A DNA stretch of 64,000 nucleotides from Coenobita brevimanus (GCA_032717465.1 CM064632.1:22830951-22894950), one strand, 5' to 3'; positions 49,140 to 61,081 are shown, numbered from the stretch's first letter. Notes: generated from the sequence alone by a model not told the origin. Numbers and translations are program-made.

Positions 49140-50420
49140 ATGATGTCTAAAATTACTACTCTTGATGAAGCCAAAGATTTTTTGTCAAATGTGCAAACAG
49201 TGTGTGATGTAGAAAACAGAACAAAGAATGAACTTAAGCTTGTTGCACAACAATTGGGAATTCCTGTTCGCTCTCATCATTCTAAAGATCAAATTGTTGA
49301 CATGATTAATGAAAGCTTGTTTAATGTAACTCCTCGAAATGAGCAAACGCAGATTGAATTAGCTAAATTACAGCTAGCCCTGGAGGAGGCTCGTGCTAAG
49401 GAGGCTGAATTTCAGGCAAATGCTCGTATTCAGGAGGCTCAGGCACAAATTGAACTTGCTAGGATTCAGGCAGACCATGAGTATCGCATGAAACAAGGTG
49501 GAACTGGATCATCTAGCTCTGATGATTTTGATGTGGCTAAAAATGTTAAACTTGTCCCTCCTTTTAATGAATCTGATTTAACAAAGTATTTTCAGTTGTT
49601 TGACATGGTAGCTACAGGTTTTAATTGGCCCAAAAAGTATTGGCCAGTACTCCTTCAAACTGTTCTCACCGGTAAAGCTCAAGTAACTTATGCATCTTTG
49701 CCTCAGGATCGATCTGATAATTATGATGTAGTTAAGAGCTTGATTCTTAAGGCCTATGAGCTTGTTCCTGAAGCCTATAGAGTAAAATTTAGGACAACTT
49801 AAAAGCAAGATAAGCAATCCCATGTTGAGTATGCAAAAATCAAAGAAGATCTGTCAGAGCAGTGGTTGAATTCCAAGAATGTGGATTCTGATTTTGGTAA
49901 ATTTAAGCAGATGATCTTGCTGGAGGACTTCAAAAGGTGTATTAATAATGATGTAATCCTATATCTTGATGAGAAAAGAATAGATAATTTGTCTGATGCT
50001 GCAGTTTTAGCTGATGAATATGTTCTCACTCACAAGAGATATTCTAAAGAAAAAAGGAAAGCTGAGAGTAAGTACGTTGCCTCTACTCAGAGTACAGGTA
50101 ACAGGAAAGAGAATAAAGATGATGTTTCTCAGGAAGTAAATACCAGCTTCACCTCTAGGTTTCAGAAAAGTAAATGTACTTATTGTAGTATGCTTGGTCA
50201 TACTACGGAGAAATGTTTCAGGAGACAGCGTGATGTGAACAAAAAGGAATCTTTAAATATTCAGTCAATTGGTCTAGTGTCCACCCTTGAGAGTTCCCAG
50301 AATTCTTTAACTGAGTTAACTGAACCTGCTTTGAGGGGTAAATTAAATTCTTATGATGAAGCTCCTCTTTTGAGCAGTAACGTGGGTGACACTCTCAAGA
50401 GTTCATGTGCTAATTTCCTG
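49140..50420 (+). pseudogene. Gag region: capsid and zinc knuckle
   Basis: Starts MMSKITTLDEAK. A SAP-like segment (NELKLVAQQLGIP..DQIVDMI) and an Ala/Glu/Gln-rich likely coiled coil precede the capsid core (FNESDLTKYFQLFDMVA; LVPEAYRVKFRT; MILLEDFKRCI). This capsid type is related to the vertebrate SCAN domain, which is thought to derive from a Gmr1-like gag. A CCHC knuckle, C-x2-C-x4-H-x4-C, lies at 50175-50218. The TAA at 49800 falls just before KQDKQSHVEYAK. Upstream the first ATG after the primer site is used as the start. Confidence 0.85.
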
Positions 50421-50439
50421 TCTGATGGTTTTGTCAGTC

Positions 50440-50780
50440 CTCTGGACAGTAATGACCGGAAATCAGTTAAAATATATCGTGATACAGGTGCTTGCCGATC
50501 CCTTATGCTGACCAGTGTTCTAGGCTCTAATGTTAATTCCTCTGATGAAACTGTAATCTTACAAGGTGTAGGAAATAATTAATTCTCTGTCCCTCTGTGC
50601 AGAGTGAATTTAGAGTCTGGTTTTGTTAATAGTTCCATTATGGTTGGGTTGGTTGAGACACTCCCAATGTCAGGTGTAACTTTCTTGCTTGGAAATGATA
50701 TTGGTGGAAGTCAAGTGTGTCCAGCTCCTCAGTTGTCTAGTGAGCCAGTGGCTGCGGCCCAGGATTGTGACGTCCCTGAT
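50440..50780 (+). pseudogene. Aspartic protease region
   Basis: YRDTGACRSL carries the catalytic Asp-Thr-Gly at 50481-50489. After the TAA at 50580 the frame continues with VPLCRVNLESG and the FLLGNDIGG segment that closes retropepsin-like domains of this group. It would cleave the polyprotein. Confidence 0.82.
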
Positions 50781-51099
50781 GTGTTCCCTGCATGTGCTGT
50801 CACTAGGGCAAAGTCTAAAGTTACTGGTGACTTAGAGGATAATGATGATGATGTTATCCTAGCTGACACTTTTCTTGCTAATTTGGACCACTCACCAGAT
50901 GAGGCAGTACCCCGTAGTGTTGATAATTTGTCTCGTCAAGAGTTGGTTGAGTTGCAGGTTGCTGACCCTGAGTTGAAAGGTCTAGCTAACTCTGCTTACA
51001 GTGAAGAAGAGTCAGCTGGTGCTTCTACTTGTTATTATATAAAGTCAGGAGTACTTATGAGGAAGTGGAGACCCCCAACAGCATCAGCCGACTGTGAAT

Positions 51100-52170
51100 G
51101 GGAGGTTGTACATCAAGTTGTCATCCCTCGTGTTTGTAGGCAGGATATCATTAGAGTGGCTCATGATTCCAGTTTGGCAGGACACCTTGGAGTGAGGAAG
51201 ACTGTGGCACGCATTTTGAAACACTTCTACTGGCCAGGTATCTTCAGGGATGTTTCCTGGTATTGTAAGTCTTGTCACACCTGTCAACTTGTGGGGAAGT
51301 GTAATCAGACCGAAAAGGTTGCACCTCTAGTTCCCATTCCTCCTTTTGAGGCGCCATTCACCCGTGTGTTGGTGGATATTGTGGGCCCTCTTCCTAAGAC
51401 TTCTTCAGGATTTTCTTATGTGTTAACCCTGATTGATATGGCTACTCGTTATCCTGAAGCCATTCCACTTAGAAATATCTCAGCAAAGAACGTGGTTAAG
51501 GAAATGCTAGGGTTCTTCACAAAGTTTGGTCTGCCCAAGGAGGTACAGTCAGACTGGGGAAGTAATTTCATGTCAAATGTTTTCAAGCAGTCTCTGAAAG
51601 AGTTGGGCATCACCCAGATCACATCTTCAGCTTATCATCCCCAGACCCAAGGAACGTTGGAGAGATATCATCAAACACTCAAATCGATGCTCAAGAAATA
51701 CTGTTTGGAACATCAGAAAGACTGGGATAAAGGTCTTCCATTCATTGTATTTGCCGCAAGAGAATCTCCAAATGAATCACCCTTTGAACTACTGTTTGGC
51801 CATGAAGTAAGAGGACCCCTTAAGCTACTCAAGGAATGCTGGCTGTCAGAGGAAGATGACGTCAACCTGCTGGAGTATGTGATGAAGTTCAAAGAACGGC
51901 TGTCCACTGCTTTACGGCTGGCGAGAGAGAATTTAGGAGCTGCTCAGGAGAAGATGAAGACTTGGTATGATAAGAAGTCCAGGTTACGCCACTTTCAGCC
52001 AGATCAGGTTTTGATTCTGCTACCGGTGCATGGGCAACCTCTTCAAGCCAAGTTTAGTGGTCCTTATTTCATGGAGAAGAAACTCAGTGATGTCAACTAT
52101 GTCATCGCCACACCAGATCGTAGAAAGAACAAGCAACTTTGTCACATCAACATGCTAAAGTTATATCACA
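51100..52170 (+). pseudogene. Integrase domain placed before reverse transcriptase
   Basis: Counting from Met at 50604: the HHCC zinc site is H187-x6-H194 and C224-x2-C227. The catalytic triad is D258 (VDIVGP), D317 (QSDWGSNF) and E353 (GTLERYH), with DD35E spacing. The usual Gln after the second Asp is Trp here. A GPY/F module (FSGPYFMEKKL to HINMLKLYH, residues ~483-521) ends the domain, identifying it as a Ty3/Gypsy-class integrase although in Copia-like position. It would insert the cDNA into the chromosome. Confidence 0.92.
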
Positions 52171-52389
52171 GGCGGGACGAAAATAACCCAGTCTGCACTG
52201 TAGCTGTTCCACCCGAGTCTGCAAGTGAAGCTCTCCCATGCAGCATGAGCCTGAGTGATAGTTTGGGGAAGAATCCTGATATCATGAATGATCTCCAGAC
52301 TAAGCTTTCTCATCTAGCTCCCGAGCAAAGGCAGGAGTTTTCGGCATTACTGCAGGAGTACCCGCAAGTGTTCCGTGCCACTCCAGGAA

Positions 52390-53690
52390 GAACCACTGTG
52401 TTGATGCATGATATCGATGTTGGAGACGCAAAGCCAATTAAATTGCCTCCTTACCGTGTGAACCCAGTGAAAGTTCCTCTCATCCAGAAGGAGCTTGGCT
52501 ACCTGTTGGACCACAAGATGATTGAGCCCTGTCAGAGCGAGTGGAGTTCTCCTGTCACTTTAGTCCCTAAGCCAGGTGGGTCACAGCGGCTTTGCATCGA
52601 CTACAGACGTGTTAATCAGATAACCAAAACAGACACTTACCCTCTCCCTCGTGTGGAAGATTGCATAGACAGGATCGGAAAGGCTAGGTACATAAGTAAG
52701 TTTGATTTGTTAAAGGGATACTGGCAAGTACCTATGACTGAACGTGCTAGGGAGATCTCATGTTTTGTAACACTAGGAAAGACTTTTGCATGTTCTGTAA
52801 TGCCATATGGTATGAAGAATGCATCAGCCACTTTTCAGAAGCTCATGAATGTTGTAACAGAGGGTTTGGCAGGGTGTGTTGTTTATATTGATGATGTATT
52901 AATCTTCATTGACAACTGGAAAGATTACCTATGCCATGTCAGTAAATTTCTTGAGCGTTTGGTTCAGGCTAATCTTGTAGCTAATTTATCAAAGTGTGAG
53001 TTTGGTCAAGCTAAAGTTCAGTACCTTGGGTACGTAATTGGTGAGGGATATGTTGCACCACCAGGAGCTAAGGTTCAGGTTATAAGTGATCTTCTCAGAC
53101 CTAAAAGTAGGAAAGAGCTACAAAGATTTTTGGGAATGGTAGGTTATTACAGGAGATTTGTTCTTAACTTTTCAATTCTTGTATCACCACTTACAGAGCT
53201 ACTGAAAAAGGGAGTTAAATTTGTCTGGACCGATGACTGTGAATCCTCTTTCAGCAAACTTAAAGCTATCCTATTAAGTCAACCAGTGCTCGCTACTCCA
53301 AATTTTGCTAAGCCTTTTAAGATGGCTGTTGATGCAAGTGATACAGGAGCTGGGGCTGTTTTGCTGCAAGAGGATGATCAGGGTATTGAACACCCTGTAT
53401 CTTATTACAGTAAGAAGTTCACTCCACCTCAAAAGAACTACTCAACTATTGAGAAAGAGCTTTTGGCCTTGATTTTGGGTTTACAGCATTTTTCATTTTA
53501 TTTGTGTTCTGGTTTTGACCCCATAGTCATTTATACAGATCATAACCCACTGAAATTCCTTAGTAAGTTTAAAGATAAAAATCAGAGATTGACAAGATGA
53601 AGTCTGCTTCTTCAGGAGTATTCATTAGACATACAACATGTCAAGGGGAAAGAAAATGTTATTGCAGATTGCTTATCTAGACTTTAGACA
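52390..53690 (+). pseudogene. Reverse transcriptase and RNase H domains
   Basis: Residues from Met at 50604: the RT palm spans about 600-800 with YRVNPVK, SSPVTLVPKPGGS, CIDYRRVN, KFDLLKGYWQV (first catalytic Asp, 701), MPYGMKNASATFQ and YIDD at 761-764 (52884-52895). RFLGMVGYYRRF follows. RNase H has D910 (VDASDTGAGAVL), E950 or E952 (STIEKELLAL) and D979 (YTDHNPL). The TGA at 53598 would remove the last ~30 residues. The sequence type is clearly Ty3/Gypsy, not Copia. Confidence 0.92.
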
Positions 53691-53740
53691 GATTGGTTTA
53701 GAGTAATAAGAAATTTCCTTTGTAAATTTCTTTTTCTTTG

Positions 53741-53748
53741 TGGGGAGG
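53741..53748 (+). promoter_or_regulatory. Polypurine tract
   Basis: The purine run of TGGGGAGG sits immediately before the 3' LTR TG and would prime plus-strand synthesis. Confidence 0.75.
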
Positions 53749-54537
53749 TGTTACATAGCCTATGATTTCATCATCCTTTGTGTAATTCTAACGTACAGTA
53801 TGCTGCATGTTTGATCACGAGCATGTTCTACCTCACTCCCCCCTTCTACCCTTATAGTAAAGTAAGTCGTTCTTTCTGTTGTTCAGAGCAGGATTGTCAA
53901 CTCTTTGTCCCCTCTGGCTTCATTTGCGCGTCCTTCTTACAAGTTGTATCAAGCTCTGCCGGCCCCTTTATAATGAGCTCAGTCTCTGCATTAATTGCCA
54001 TTTAGATCTACTCCTCATTTTGCTCACATCTCTGTCCTCCCCTGTACAGTTGTTATTATTGTGAGTGCTCAGGAAGTCTCCAACCATCTAGCAGATGTGT
54101 AATTTGAGTATATGTGTTATTACATTTTTTCTTGTACTGTATAGCATAAGGTGTTAATTCGTAGGCCTGGTAAGGTTTTTGTGATTCATGTGTTTTGGGC
54201 GTCAGCCATTATTAATAATATTTTGTATCTGTAATAATATATCTTTCATTCACTGAGTATTATCTGGTATTCTCATTTTATCAGGGCTGACTTAGATAAA
54301 TTTACTCATGCTAATTTCGTGTTAATAGAGGCTATTGCAGTTAACCATATATTTAACCTGTTTTTTGCCATTACATTATCCTTATGAGTCCTGAATGTTT
54401 TGTTGTTAGTTTGAGCATTAAACTTTAACATGTAATTTTACCTAACTCTTTTGTTTTGAACCTGAAATTTTACGGAGCAGTAGTGATTTATAGTATTCTC
54501 ACTTAAAGTGTACCTTATCTTTCTCTGTTCCGTAACA
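53749..54537 (+). repeat. 3' LTR
   Basis: 789 bp, TGTTACATAG to CGTAACA. Differs from the 5' LTR by about 20 substitutions and a ~5-bp insertion near 53827. Confidence 0.95.
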
Positions 54538-54555
54538 ATATATACAGTATATAAA

Positions 54556-54960
54556 TTGTTCATATCGTTCGTATCGTGTATAAAGGCTCTAACACGCTTG
54601 CATGCGTCGGCCTTGGTCACCTAATGGCGGCTTTTCACGCTGCTGGCAGCCACCCATTTGAGTCACTTATCCCTGAGGTCACACTCTGTGACCTCGTCCC
54701 ATGTTCTTCTCGGGCTACCTCTCGCAACCCTGCCCTTGACGTTCACGCTTCTCACATAACGCACCCAGTTGCCATTCTCCATCCCGTCCACATGCCCAAG
54801 CTATCTCAATCTACCTCTCCTCATCACAACACCAATACTCTCCCGTTCCATCCTTCCTTCCAACTCTTCAATCGTATTCTTTGCCTCCCCCCCCCCCTCC
54901 AGTCCTGCATCAGGGACGCACTGCACATGCATCAACTGTGATTTCCGTACCGTCTCAGAT
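54556..54960 (-). mobile_element. LINE-A 3' fragment
   Basis: Plus strand shows 'gcttgcatgcgtcggccttg', 'gtcacctaatggcggc', 'cacatgcccaagctatctca' and 'cagggacgcactgcacat', all shared with LINE-A at 21.5-21.85 kb. The 3' tail is degraded. It adjoins the 3' LTR flank. Confidence 0.82.
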
Positions 54961-55319
54961 AAATGAATATATAAATCTTAATTAAGACAGCGAACTGAAC
55001 GGACTGAAACAGGAAGCAGGAAGTTTGTGCACTTTCATTGCCCTTCTTTAGAATCAAACCTGCAAAAGAAAACCATGTATTTTCCTCGATTAAGAGCGCT
55101 CGCTATAGTACCTTTTCTTTCCAGTTTATTTTCTTATTTATTACATTCATACATTCTACCATGTTGTTCCTGCATTTTATGTGGGATTTTAGAATATGTA
55201 AGTAGTATATGAGACAATCTTAAGCTGTATTTCACCCCTGTTTACTGAAGTGTACAACTCTCGTGTGTGAGGAGGCACCCCACATTCAGCTCTTCTCAAC
55301 AAGGTGGAGTCAAAGACTT
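54961..55319. other. No gene seen
   Basis: No recognisable coding or repeat content. Confidence 0.4.
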
Positions 55320-55665
55320 TTCGTCTCATTAACTCTCCTCCTCTTACTGGCTTCCTTCAACTTCTGTCTTTTCGCCTCACTGTTGCATCTTTATCTCTTT
55401 TCTATCGCTAATTCAATGGCCACTCTACCTCTGAACTGTCTGCATGCATCCCTTCACCACTACGGTGGGCGCCTAGCACCCGACTAGCAACAAACTCTCA
55501 TCTCTTTTTCTCTCCAGCTCTCTATTGCAAGAATTAACCATTACTCCCAGTCCTTCAGGAATGCAACAGGTCAGTTCTGGAACTCTCTTCTTCTGTCTGT
55601 ATTTCCTGCTGCATGTGACTGTCAGTCTTGTAGTGCTGCCAGACATCTCGAACATACCGTGAATT
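55320..55665 (+). mobile_element. Degenerate LINE 3' coding end
   Basis: The frame near 55525-55640 reads RINHYSQSFRNATGQFWNSL followed by LSVFPAACD. This matches the closing motif of Jockey-type LINE proteins (a Phe/Thr-rich segment, then LWNSLP..VFP). Upstream frames are broken, and a poly(T) tract follows at 55663-55680. Confidence 0.5.
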
Positions 55666-56079
55666 TTTTTTTTTTTTTTTTCTTCTTGGAGGAAACAGTC
55701 TTGTAGGCTTCACAGCTTTGGTTCTTTCTTCCTTGCATAAAACAATATACACAGTAAGGAAATAGGTGCAAGAAAACTCACAAACTTAAAAAGAATACAA
55801 ACCTGTATTATATCTCAGAGTGGGATTTGATTACATAATTCATTGTGAACCAACGAGAACAAGAGACTTGCAAAGATTCTGCACTAAATCCTCTTACGTT
55901 AAACTCAATTGTTGCGTGACGTATTGTAGGGGGGGATTAGGTTTAAAACTGATTGTGTCTCTGGCCCTCCTGTAGTGGCTATACATTAATCCTTAGCCCT
56001 CTTCTTCCTCTTCGTTTTCCTTTCTTCCAAACCAAATCGTACTTGGGACAGGAAATCGATGGTATTTGTTTGTTTGTTT
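55666..56079. other. No gene seen
   Basis: Contains the diverged 'acgagaacaagagacttg' motif also found near 48035. Confidence 0.4.
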
Positions 56080-56156
56080 TTGTGTGTGTGGTGTGTGTGT
56101 GTGTGGTGTGTGTGTGTGTGTGTGTGTGCGTGTGTTGTGTGTGTGTGTGTGTGTGC

Positions 56157-56228
<72 letters not shown>

Positions 56229-56314
56229 TTCAAGCGGGCTGCCTCACCATTAGAACCAACGAGACGTAAACCTACCACCAGAATACATGCAAAGCGAACG
56301 TTACCCTAAATAGA

Positions 56315-56370
<56 letters not shown>
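56080..56370. repeat. (GT)n-(GA)n and (AC)n microsatellites
   Basis: GT-rich 56080-56174, GA 56174-56228, AC 56318-56370. Confidence 0.92.
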
Positions 56371-56373
<3 letters not shown>

Positions 56374-56599
56374 GGGGGATTTATATGTAACATAGAATGA
56401 GGACTGGAAAGACAGAAAATTAGTCGAAATAGGGTGAGAAAGAAGAATTGATAGGAAGCCTCGTAAATCCACTGGACTTAGGATTACAGTTACATGCAGC
56501 CCCCTCTGGCCTTGCTGGTAATTGATGAGGCAGTTAGTGTGAGATTCAAGACCCGTTAGTGGGGATTGGTGGGGCTGGGTAATGCAGTTAGGATGGGAG

Positions 56600-57090
56600 G
56601 GTGATTGCTTAGGTTGATCTGCATGGTGGTGGTAATGGAGGTGGTGGTAGCAGTAGTGATGGTGGTGGTGGTGGTAATTATGGTGGAGGTTGCAGTATTG
56701 ATGGTGGTGATGGTGGTGGTGGTGGCATTGGTGGTAATAGTGGTGGCAGTGGTAGCAGTGTTGATGGTTGTGGTAATGGTGGTGATGGTGTACGTGGTAG
56801 TAGCAGTATTGGTGTTGAGGATGGTGGTGGTGGTAACAGTATTGGTGGTGTTGGTGGTAGTAGCAGTATTGGTGTTGAGGGTGGTGGTGGTGGTGGTAAC
56901 AGTATTGGTGGTGATGGTGGCAGGAGTATTGGTGGCTCTGGCATTGGTGGTGGTGGAGGTGGTGGTAGCTGCGATGGTGCTAGTGGTGGAGGGGACGATT
57001 GCGGTGATGGTGATAACAGTGGTGATGGTATTGGTGGGGTGATGGTGACTGTGTCGCTTCTTTTCGTCAACATTAAGTCTGCTGTAGAAC

Positions 57091-57138
<48 letters not shown>
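56600..57138. repeat. Degenerate GGT/GAT satellite and (GA)n
   Basis: GGT, GAT and AGT triplets with recurring 'ggtggtagtagcagtattgg' units (56785-56870), ending in a GA array at 57094-57138. Val-rich plus and Pro-rich minus frames are compositional. Confidence 0.85.
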
Positions 57139-57141
<3 letters not shown>

Positions 57142-57534
57142 TGATTGCCGTTATTGCATCTCCTTCCTGCTGGTCAGGTATGAATCAGGATCTGGTGTTT
57201 GTAGTGAGCGTGATGAATGTGAAAGTCGAATTATTGCATTAGTTGTGTGTGTACAGTATATCTTCAGCATATAATGACGGGGTGCGAGTATATGCTTTTG
57301 CCCCAACCACATCAATACCAGAATATATTTTCATGAGATTTATTTTTAGTTTATTCTTGGTGTTACAGGACTTGATTAACATTAAATACATAGGAGAACA
57401 CGGGGGGGGGGGGTAAATAAAAATAATGGAAGCTGTGAAGTATATCCTGTGCCGAATAAAACTGTCTATATATAGCAAGATGAATAACATACGAAAAGGT
57501 GTTAGGCAGCTTCCATAGCCCACGATGGCGGTAT
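57139..57534. other. No gene seen; lone MITE-B arm
   Basis: 'aaaggtgttaggcagcttcc' followed by 'cccacgatgg' at about 57493-57527 resembles one MITE-B arm without its partner. Confidence 0.45.
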
Positions 57535-57609
57535 AGTGGTATTGATGATGGTGATGATTGAGGTGATGCTAAAATGCAGAGAACGGTAATAATACTGATG
57601 GTGAAATGA

Positions 57610-57643
<34 letters not shown>

Positions 57644-57854
57644 GGTGGTGGAGGTGACGATAGTGGTGGTGACAAGGTTTTGGTGGGGCAATAATGTTGA
57701 TGGTGGTATTGATGATGCAAAAGATAACCTTGGTGTTGTTAAGATGGTGGTATCTGTGGTAGTGCAGATGATGGTGATGAAAATGTTAGTTGTGATGATG
57801 ATAATAGTGTTTGATATTGATGACGATGGTACTGGTGGTGATGAAGATAAAGAC

Positions 57855-57897
<43 letters not shown>

Positions 57898-57990
57898 GGA
57901 AGTACGAGTAATAGGGTAATAATGGAAATACTGGTGGTGGTGTTAACTGTGATAGTAAATATGACAGTGATGATAATGGCGATGAGGATT
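57535..57990. repeat. Degenerate GAT/GGT satellite with (GA)n
   Basis: GAT at 57605-57628, GGT at 57629-57651, mixed triplets after, and a GA array at 57858-57893. Confidence 0.85.
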
Positions 57991-58319
57991 ATTAGGTGAT
58001 ATATACCTTAAGCAAAATGGCAGATTCGAACGTGTCGTCAGGTCTGTTAAGCATTTTACTCCGATGGCGTTTTTTATATTGTTTTAATTTTAACACTTGA
58101 ATATTGTATTCTTCTGTTTTGGAGATAATTTTCGAACTAGAGAGAGAGATATTAACCCTCATTAAATTCTGGAGAGAGATATAATCTTCACTAACTCCTT
58201 GAGGTCCGTCCCAGGTTGAGTGGAATCGTCTCACAAGAATGAATAAGAAAATGCGTCATCGAACTGAAGGGGTAAGCATTTCTAATACGGAGACCTCGAT
58301 ATGACCTCCCCGTAATTAT
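57991..58319. other. No gene seen; family-C-like traces
   Basis: Fragments such as 'gagtggaatcgtctcac' near 58218 resemble family C. Confidence 0.4.
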
Positions 58320-59597
58320 TATTGGTACTGGAAATGATGGTGATGAGGAAAATGACTGTATTGACGATGGTGGTGATGGAAATGCTACTGCCGAAAGTGG
58401 TGTTGATATTGTTGATGGTGGAAATGATGGTGCTTGTGGTGGTGACGAAAGTAACTTGTGGTGATGATGATAATGATGATGATGGTGACTAAGCCTATGA
58501 GAAAATTATAACGGTGAGGTGCCTGGTACTGGAATGAAAATGATAGTGGTAGTGGTGAAAATGGTAGTGAAAATTATAGTAATAACATTGCAAATGACTG
58601 AAAATGAGTGATAATGGTGATGATGACTAGGCCAACGATAAAAGTATAATGCTGATAGAGAGAAACGTGGTGGTGAATGTAAATGTGATGATGATGAGGA
58701 TACTGGTGATAGTGGTGCTGCTGATAATTGTGAAAATGATAGTGATGGTGAAAACGATGTTGATAATTGTATAGTGTTAGAGTATAATGGTAGGATGGTC
58801 AGTCTTGGGGTGGAAGTGATGGTGGCGATGGTGAATAAAAGTGAATATGATAGTGGTGATGGTGAAAATGATAGTGGTGATGATAGTGATGATGATATGA
58901 TGGTGACAGGGGCTGTAATGACAGTATAATGGTTATGGTGGTCAAAGCATTGATGAAGATAAAGGTGATGGTGAAGATGATAGTGATAATGTTAAAGATA
59001 GTGGTGAAAATGACAGTGAAAATGATGCTGGTGACTCGGCCTAGGATAAGAATATAATGATAATAATGAAGGTAGTGAAAAATATAGTTAATGTAGGTGA
59101 TAGTGACTAATATGAATGATGATGCTGAAGATGGTGAAAATGACAGTGAAAATGATAGAGGCGATGGTGCTGCTGACGGCCTATGATGAGTATAGTGATA
59201 ATGGTGAAGAAAACAGACGTGAATATGAAGTTAATGGAGATGATAGTGGCAATAATGTGGATGGTGATGCTGAAGATAGTGAAAATGATACAGGCGATGG
59301 TGAAAATGATGGTGATGAAAGTAAAGATGGATATGAACTTAATGAAGATGATACGGGCAATAACGTGGATGGTGATGCTGAGGGTGATAAAATTGACAGT
59401 GAAAATTATAGAGGCGATGATGAAAATGATGATGAAAGTACAGGTGGATGTGAAGTTAATGAAGATGATACGGGTAATAGCGTGGATGATGACGATGAAG
59501 ATGGTGAAACTGACAGTGATAATGATAGAGGTGATGGTGAAAGTGATGGTGATGGTGAAAAATTAGTGAAAATGATAAAGGTGATGGTGAAAGTGAT
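58320..59597. repeat. Triplet-based satellite, GATGGTGAAAATGATAG units
   Basis: About 1.3 kb of repeated 'gatggtgaaaatgatagtg' with a higher-order ~110-bp repeat at 59235-59500 ('gataatgtggatggtgatgc', twice). Its acidic 281-codon frame starts at 59116 and then runs into LINE-D, so it is not a gene. Confidence 0.88.
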
Positions 59598-60822
59598 CTA
59601 TTTATCTATCTATTGCCAGACGCCTCAATCCCTTTTGGGGTGGCTACAAACATATCGCCTTCACGTCGTCCTGTCCCTTGCCATTTCACTGCCCTGCTCC
59701 CAACTCACACCCCCTCTCTCATATACCTCTCCACCCAATCCCTCCATCTCATCCTCGGCCTCCCCTCCCTCTTTCCCCCTCCACATCACTCACATACACT
59801 CTCTTCGTCAGTCTTTCACCCTCCATCCTCTTCACATGGCCAAACCACCTCAGTGTGTTCCTCATAACACCTCCTATCACATCCACATCCACACCACAAC
59901 GCTCCTTTATATCCTCATTCGTCAGCCTGTCTCTCCATGTGACTCCACAAGCTCCTCTTAAATAACTCATCTCCACTGCTCTCACTCTGGACTTGTGTCC
60001 TTCCAACAACGTCCAAGCTTCACTTCCATACGTTAGAGTTGGTATCACAATACTGTCATGTAGTAACTTTTTCACTTTCATGCTCACTTCCCTGCTTCTT
60101 ATCACTGCTTTCAAAGAACCAGCAACCTTTCTTCCCTGCTGTACCCTTTCAAGTAGCTCATCCTCTAAACCTCCATCCTTACTCATCACACTACCCAAGT
60201 ACTTAAACGTACTCACATTTTCCAATTCCTCACCATCCAACCTCGCTGTACATTCACTGACTTCACCTCTCTCAAAGACCATCACTTTACTCTTCCCTAC
60301 ATTCACCTTCAGATTCCGTTTCTTGCACACACTCCCAAACTCATCCACCAAGCCTTGCAGCTCCCCTTCGTCTTCACTCAACAACACAGTATCATCTGCA
60401 AACAACAGTACAGGGAGTTTCCAAACACTAACCTCTCTCACCAGGGCCACTCCAACATCCACTACCCTACCTTGTACCTCTTTTATTACCCCATCCATGA
60501 ACAGATTGAACAACCATGGAGACATGACACATCCCTGTTTCAACCCAACCTTCAAAGAGAAAAATTCACTTAGTTCACCATCCACACGCACTGCAGCCTT
60601 AGCACCATCATACATACTCTTCACAGCATTCAACAACTTCCCATCTACTCCATATATTCTTAATACTTTCCACAATCCTTGTCTATCCACCCTGTCATAT
60701 GCTTTCTCCAAATCCATGAAAGCTGCATACAACTTCTTTCCCTTCTCTAGAAACTTTTCCACTAAAGATATAAGAATGAATATCTGATCTACACATCCTC
60801 TTCCCTTCCTAAAGCCTCCCTG
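59598..60822 (-). mobile_element. LINE-D copy inserted in the triplet satellite
   Basis: The 3' end is seen as 'ctatttatctatctattgcc' at 59598. The 5' truncation is in the RT fingers region (GGFRKGRGC) at about 60822. A 32-bp sequence at 59566-59597 recurs exactly at 60835-60866, flanking the insert, consistent with a target-site duplication. Confidence 0.9.
59749..60762 (-). pseudogene. LINE-D reverse transcriptase, long open copy
   Basis: 337 open codons: KKLYAAFMDLEKAYDRVDR, GLKQGCVMSPWLFNLFMDG, FADD at residues 121-124, NVGKSKVM, TLTYGSEAWTL, LRGACGVTWRDR, LRWFGHVKRM. The frame is also open upstream to about 60820 (GGFRKGRGCVDQ). It ends early because a G run near 59765 is one base shorter than in the 14-kb copy, shifting the frame before the GRPRMRWRDG tail. 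The catalytic core is intact, but the protein lacks its N-terminus and endonuclease. Confidence 0.9.
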
Positions 60823-61050
60823 TGAAAAATGACAGTGAAAATGATAAAGGTGATGGTGAAAGTGATGGTGATGGTGAAAATGGTGGTGAAAATGCTAGAG
60901 GTTATGGTGAAAATGGTGGTGTTGATGGTGGTGGTGGGTAGGGTCCTGAACAGAGTATAATGGTGGGGTGTCTGGTGCTGGAGGCTGTGAAGTGGCCATA
61001 TGGCATCCTCTTAACTGTCCTTGTCCCTGGCACCAATTGAGAGAGAGAGA

Positions 61051-61052
<2 letters not shown>
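60823..61052. repeat. Continuation of the triplet satellite
   Basis: 'aaatgatagtgatggtgaaaa'-type units continue to about 60945, showing that LINE-D split one array. Confidence 0.8.

Positions 61053-61081
<29 letters not shown>

Larger units (their letters stand above)
49140..53687 (+). pseudogene. Gag-Pol polyprotein ORF of the Gmr1-like element, three in-frame stops
   Basis: The three long open segments (49140-49802, 49866-50582, 50604-53600) share one reading frame, which runs to TAG at 53685-53687. Interruptions are TAA 49800-49802, TAA 50580-50582 and TGA 53598-53600. The last follows RLTR, where Trp is usual in the RNase H tail. No frameshift is visible. The intact product would be ~1515 residues: capsid, zinc knuckle, aspartic protease, integrase, reverse transcriptase, RNase H. 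It acts in cytoplasmic virus-like particles and then in nuclear integration. The absence of a frame change between gag and pol suggests a single fusion polyprotein. Confidence 0.92.

Noticed and set aside
59116..59961. 281-codon acidic ORF
   Set aside because: A triplet-based satellite keeps the frame open and the ORF then runs antisense through LINE-D.
59993..60787. 264-codon plus-strand ORF
   Set aside because: Antisense shadow of the LINE-D reverse transcriptase.
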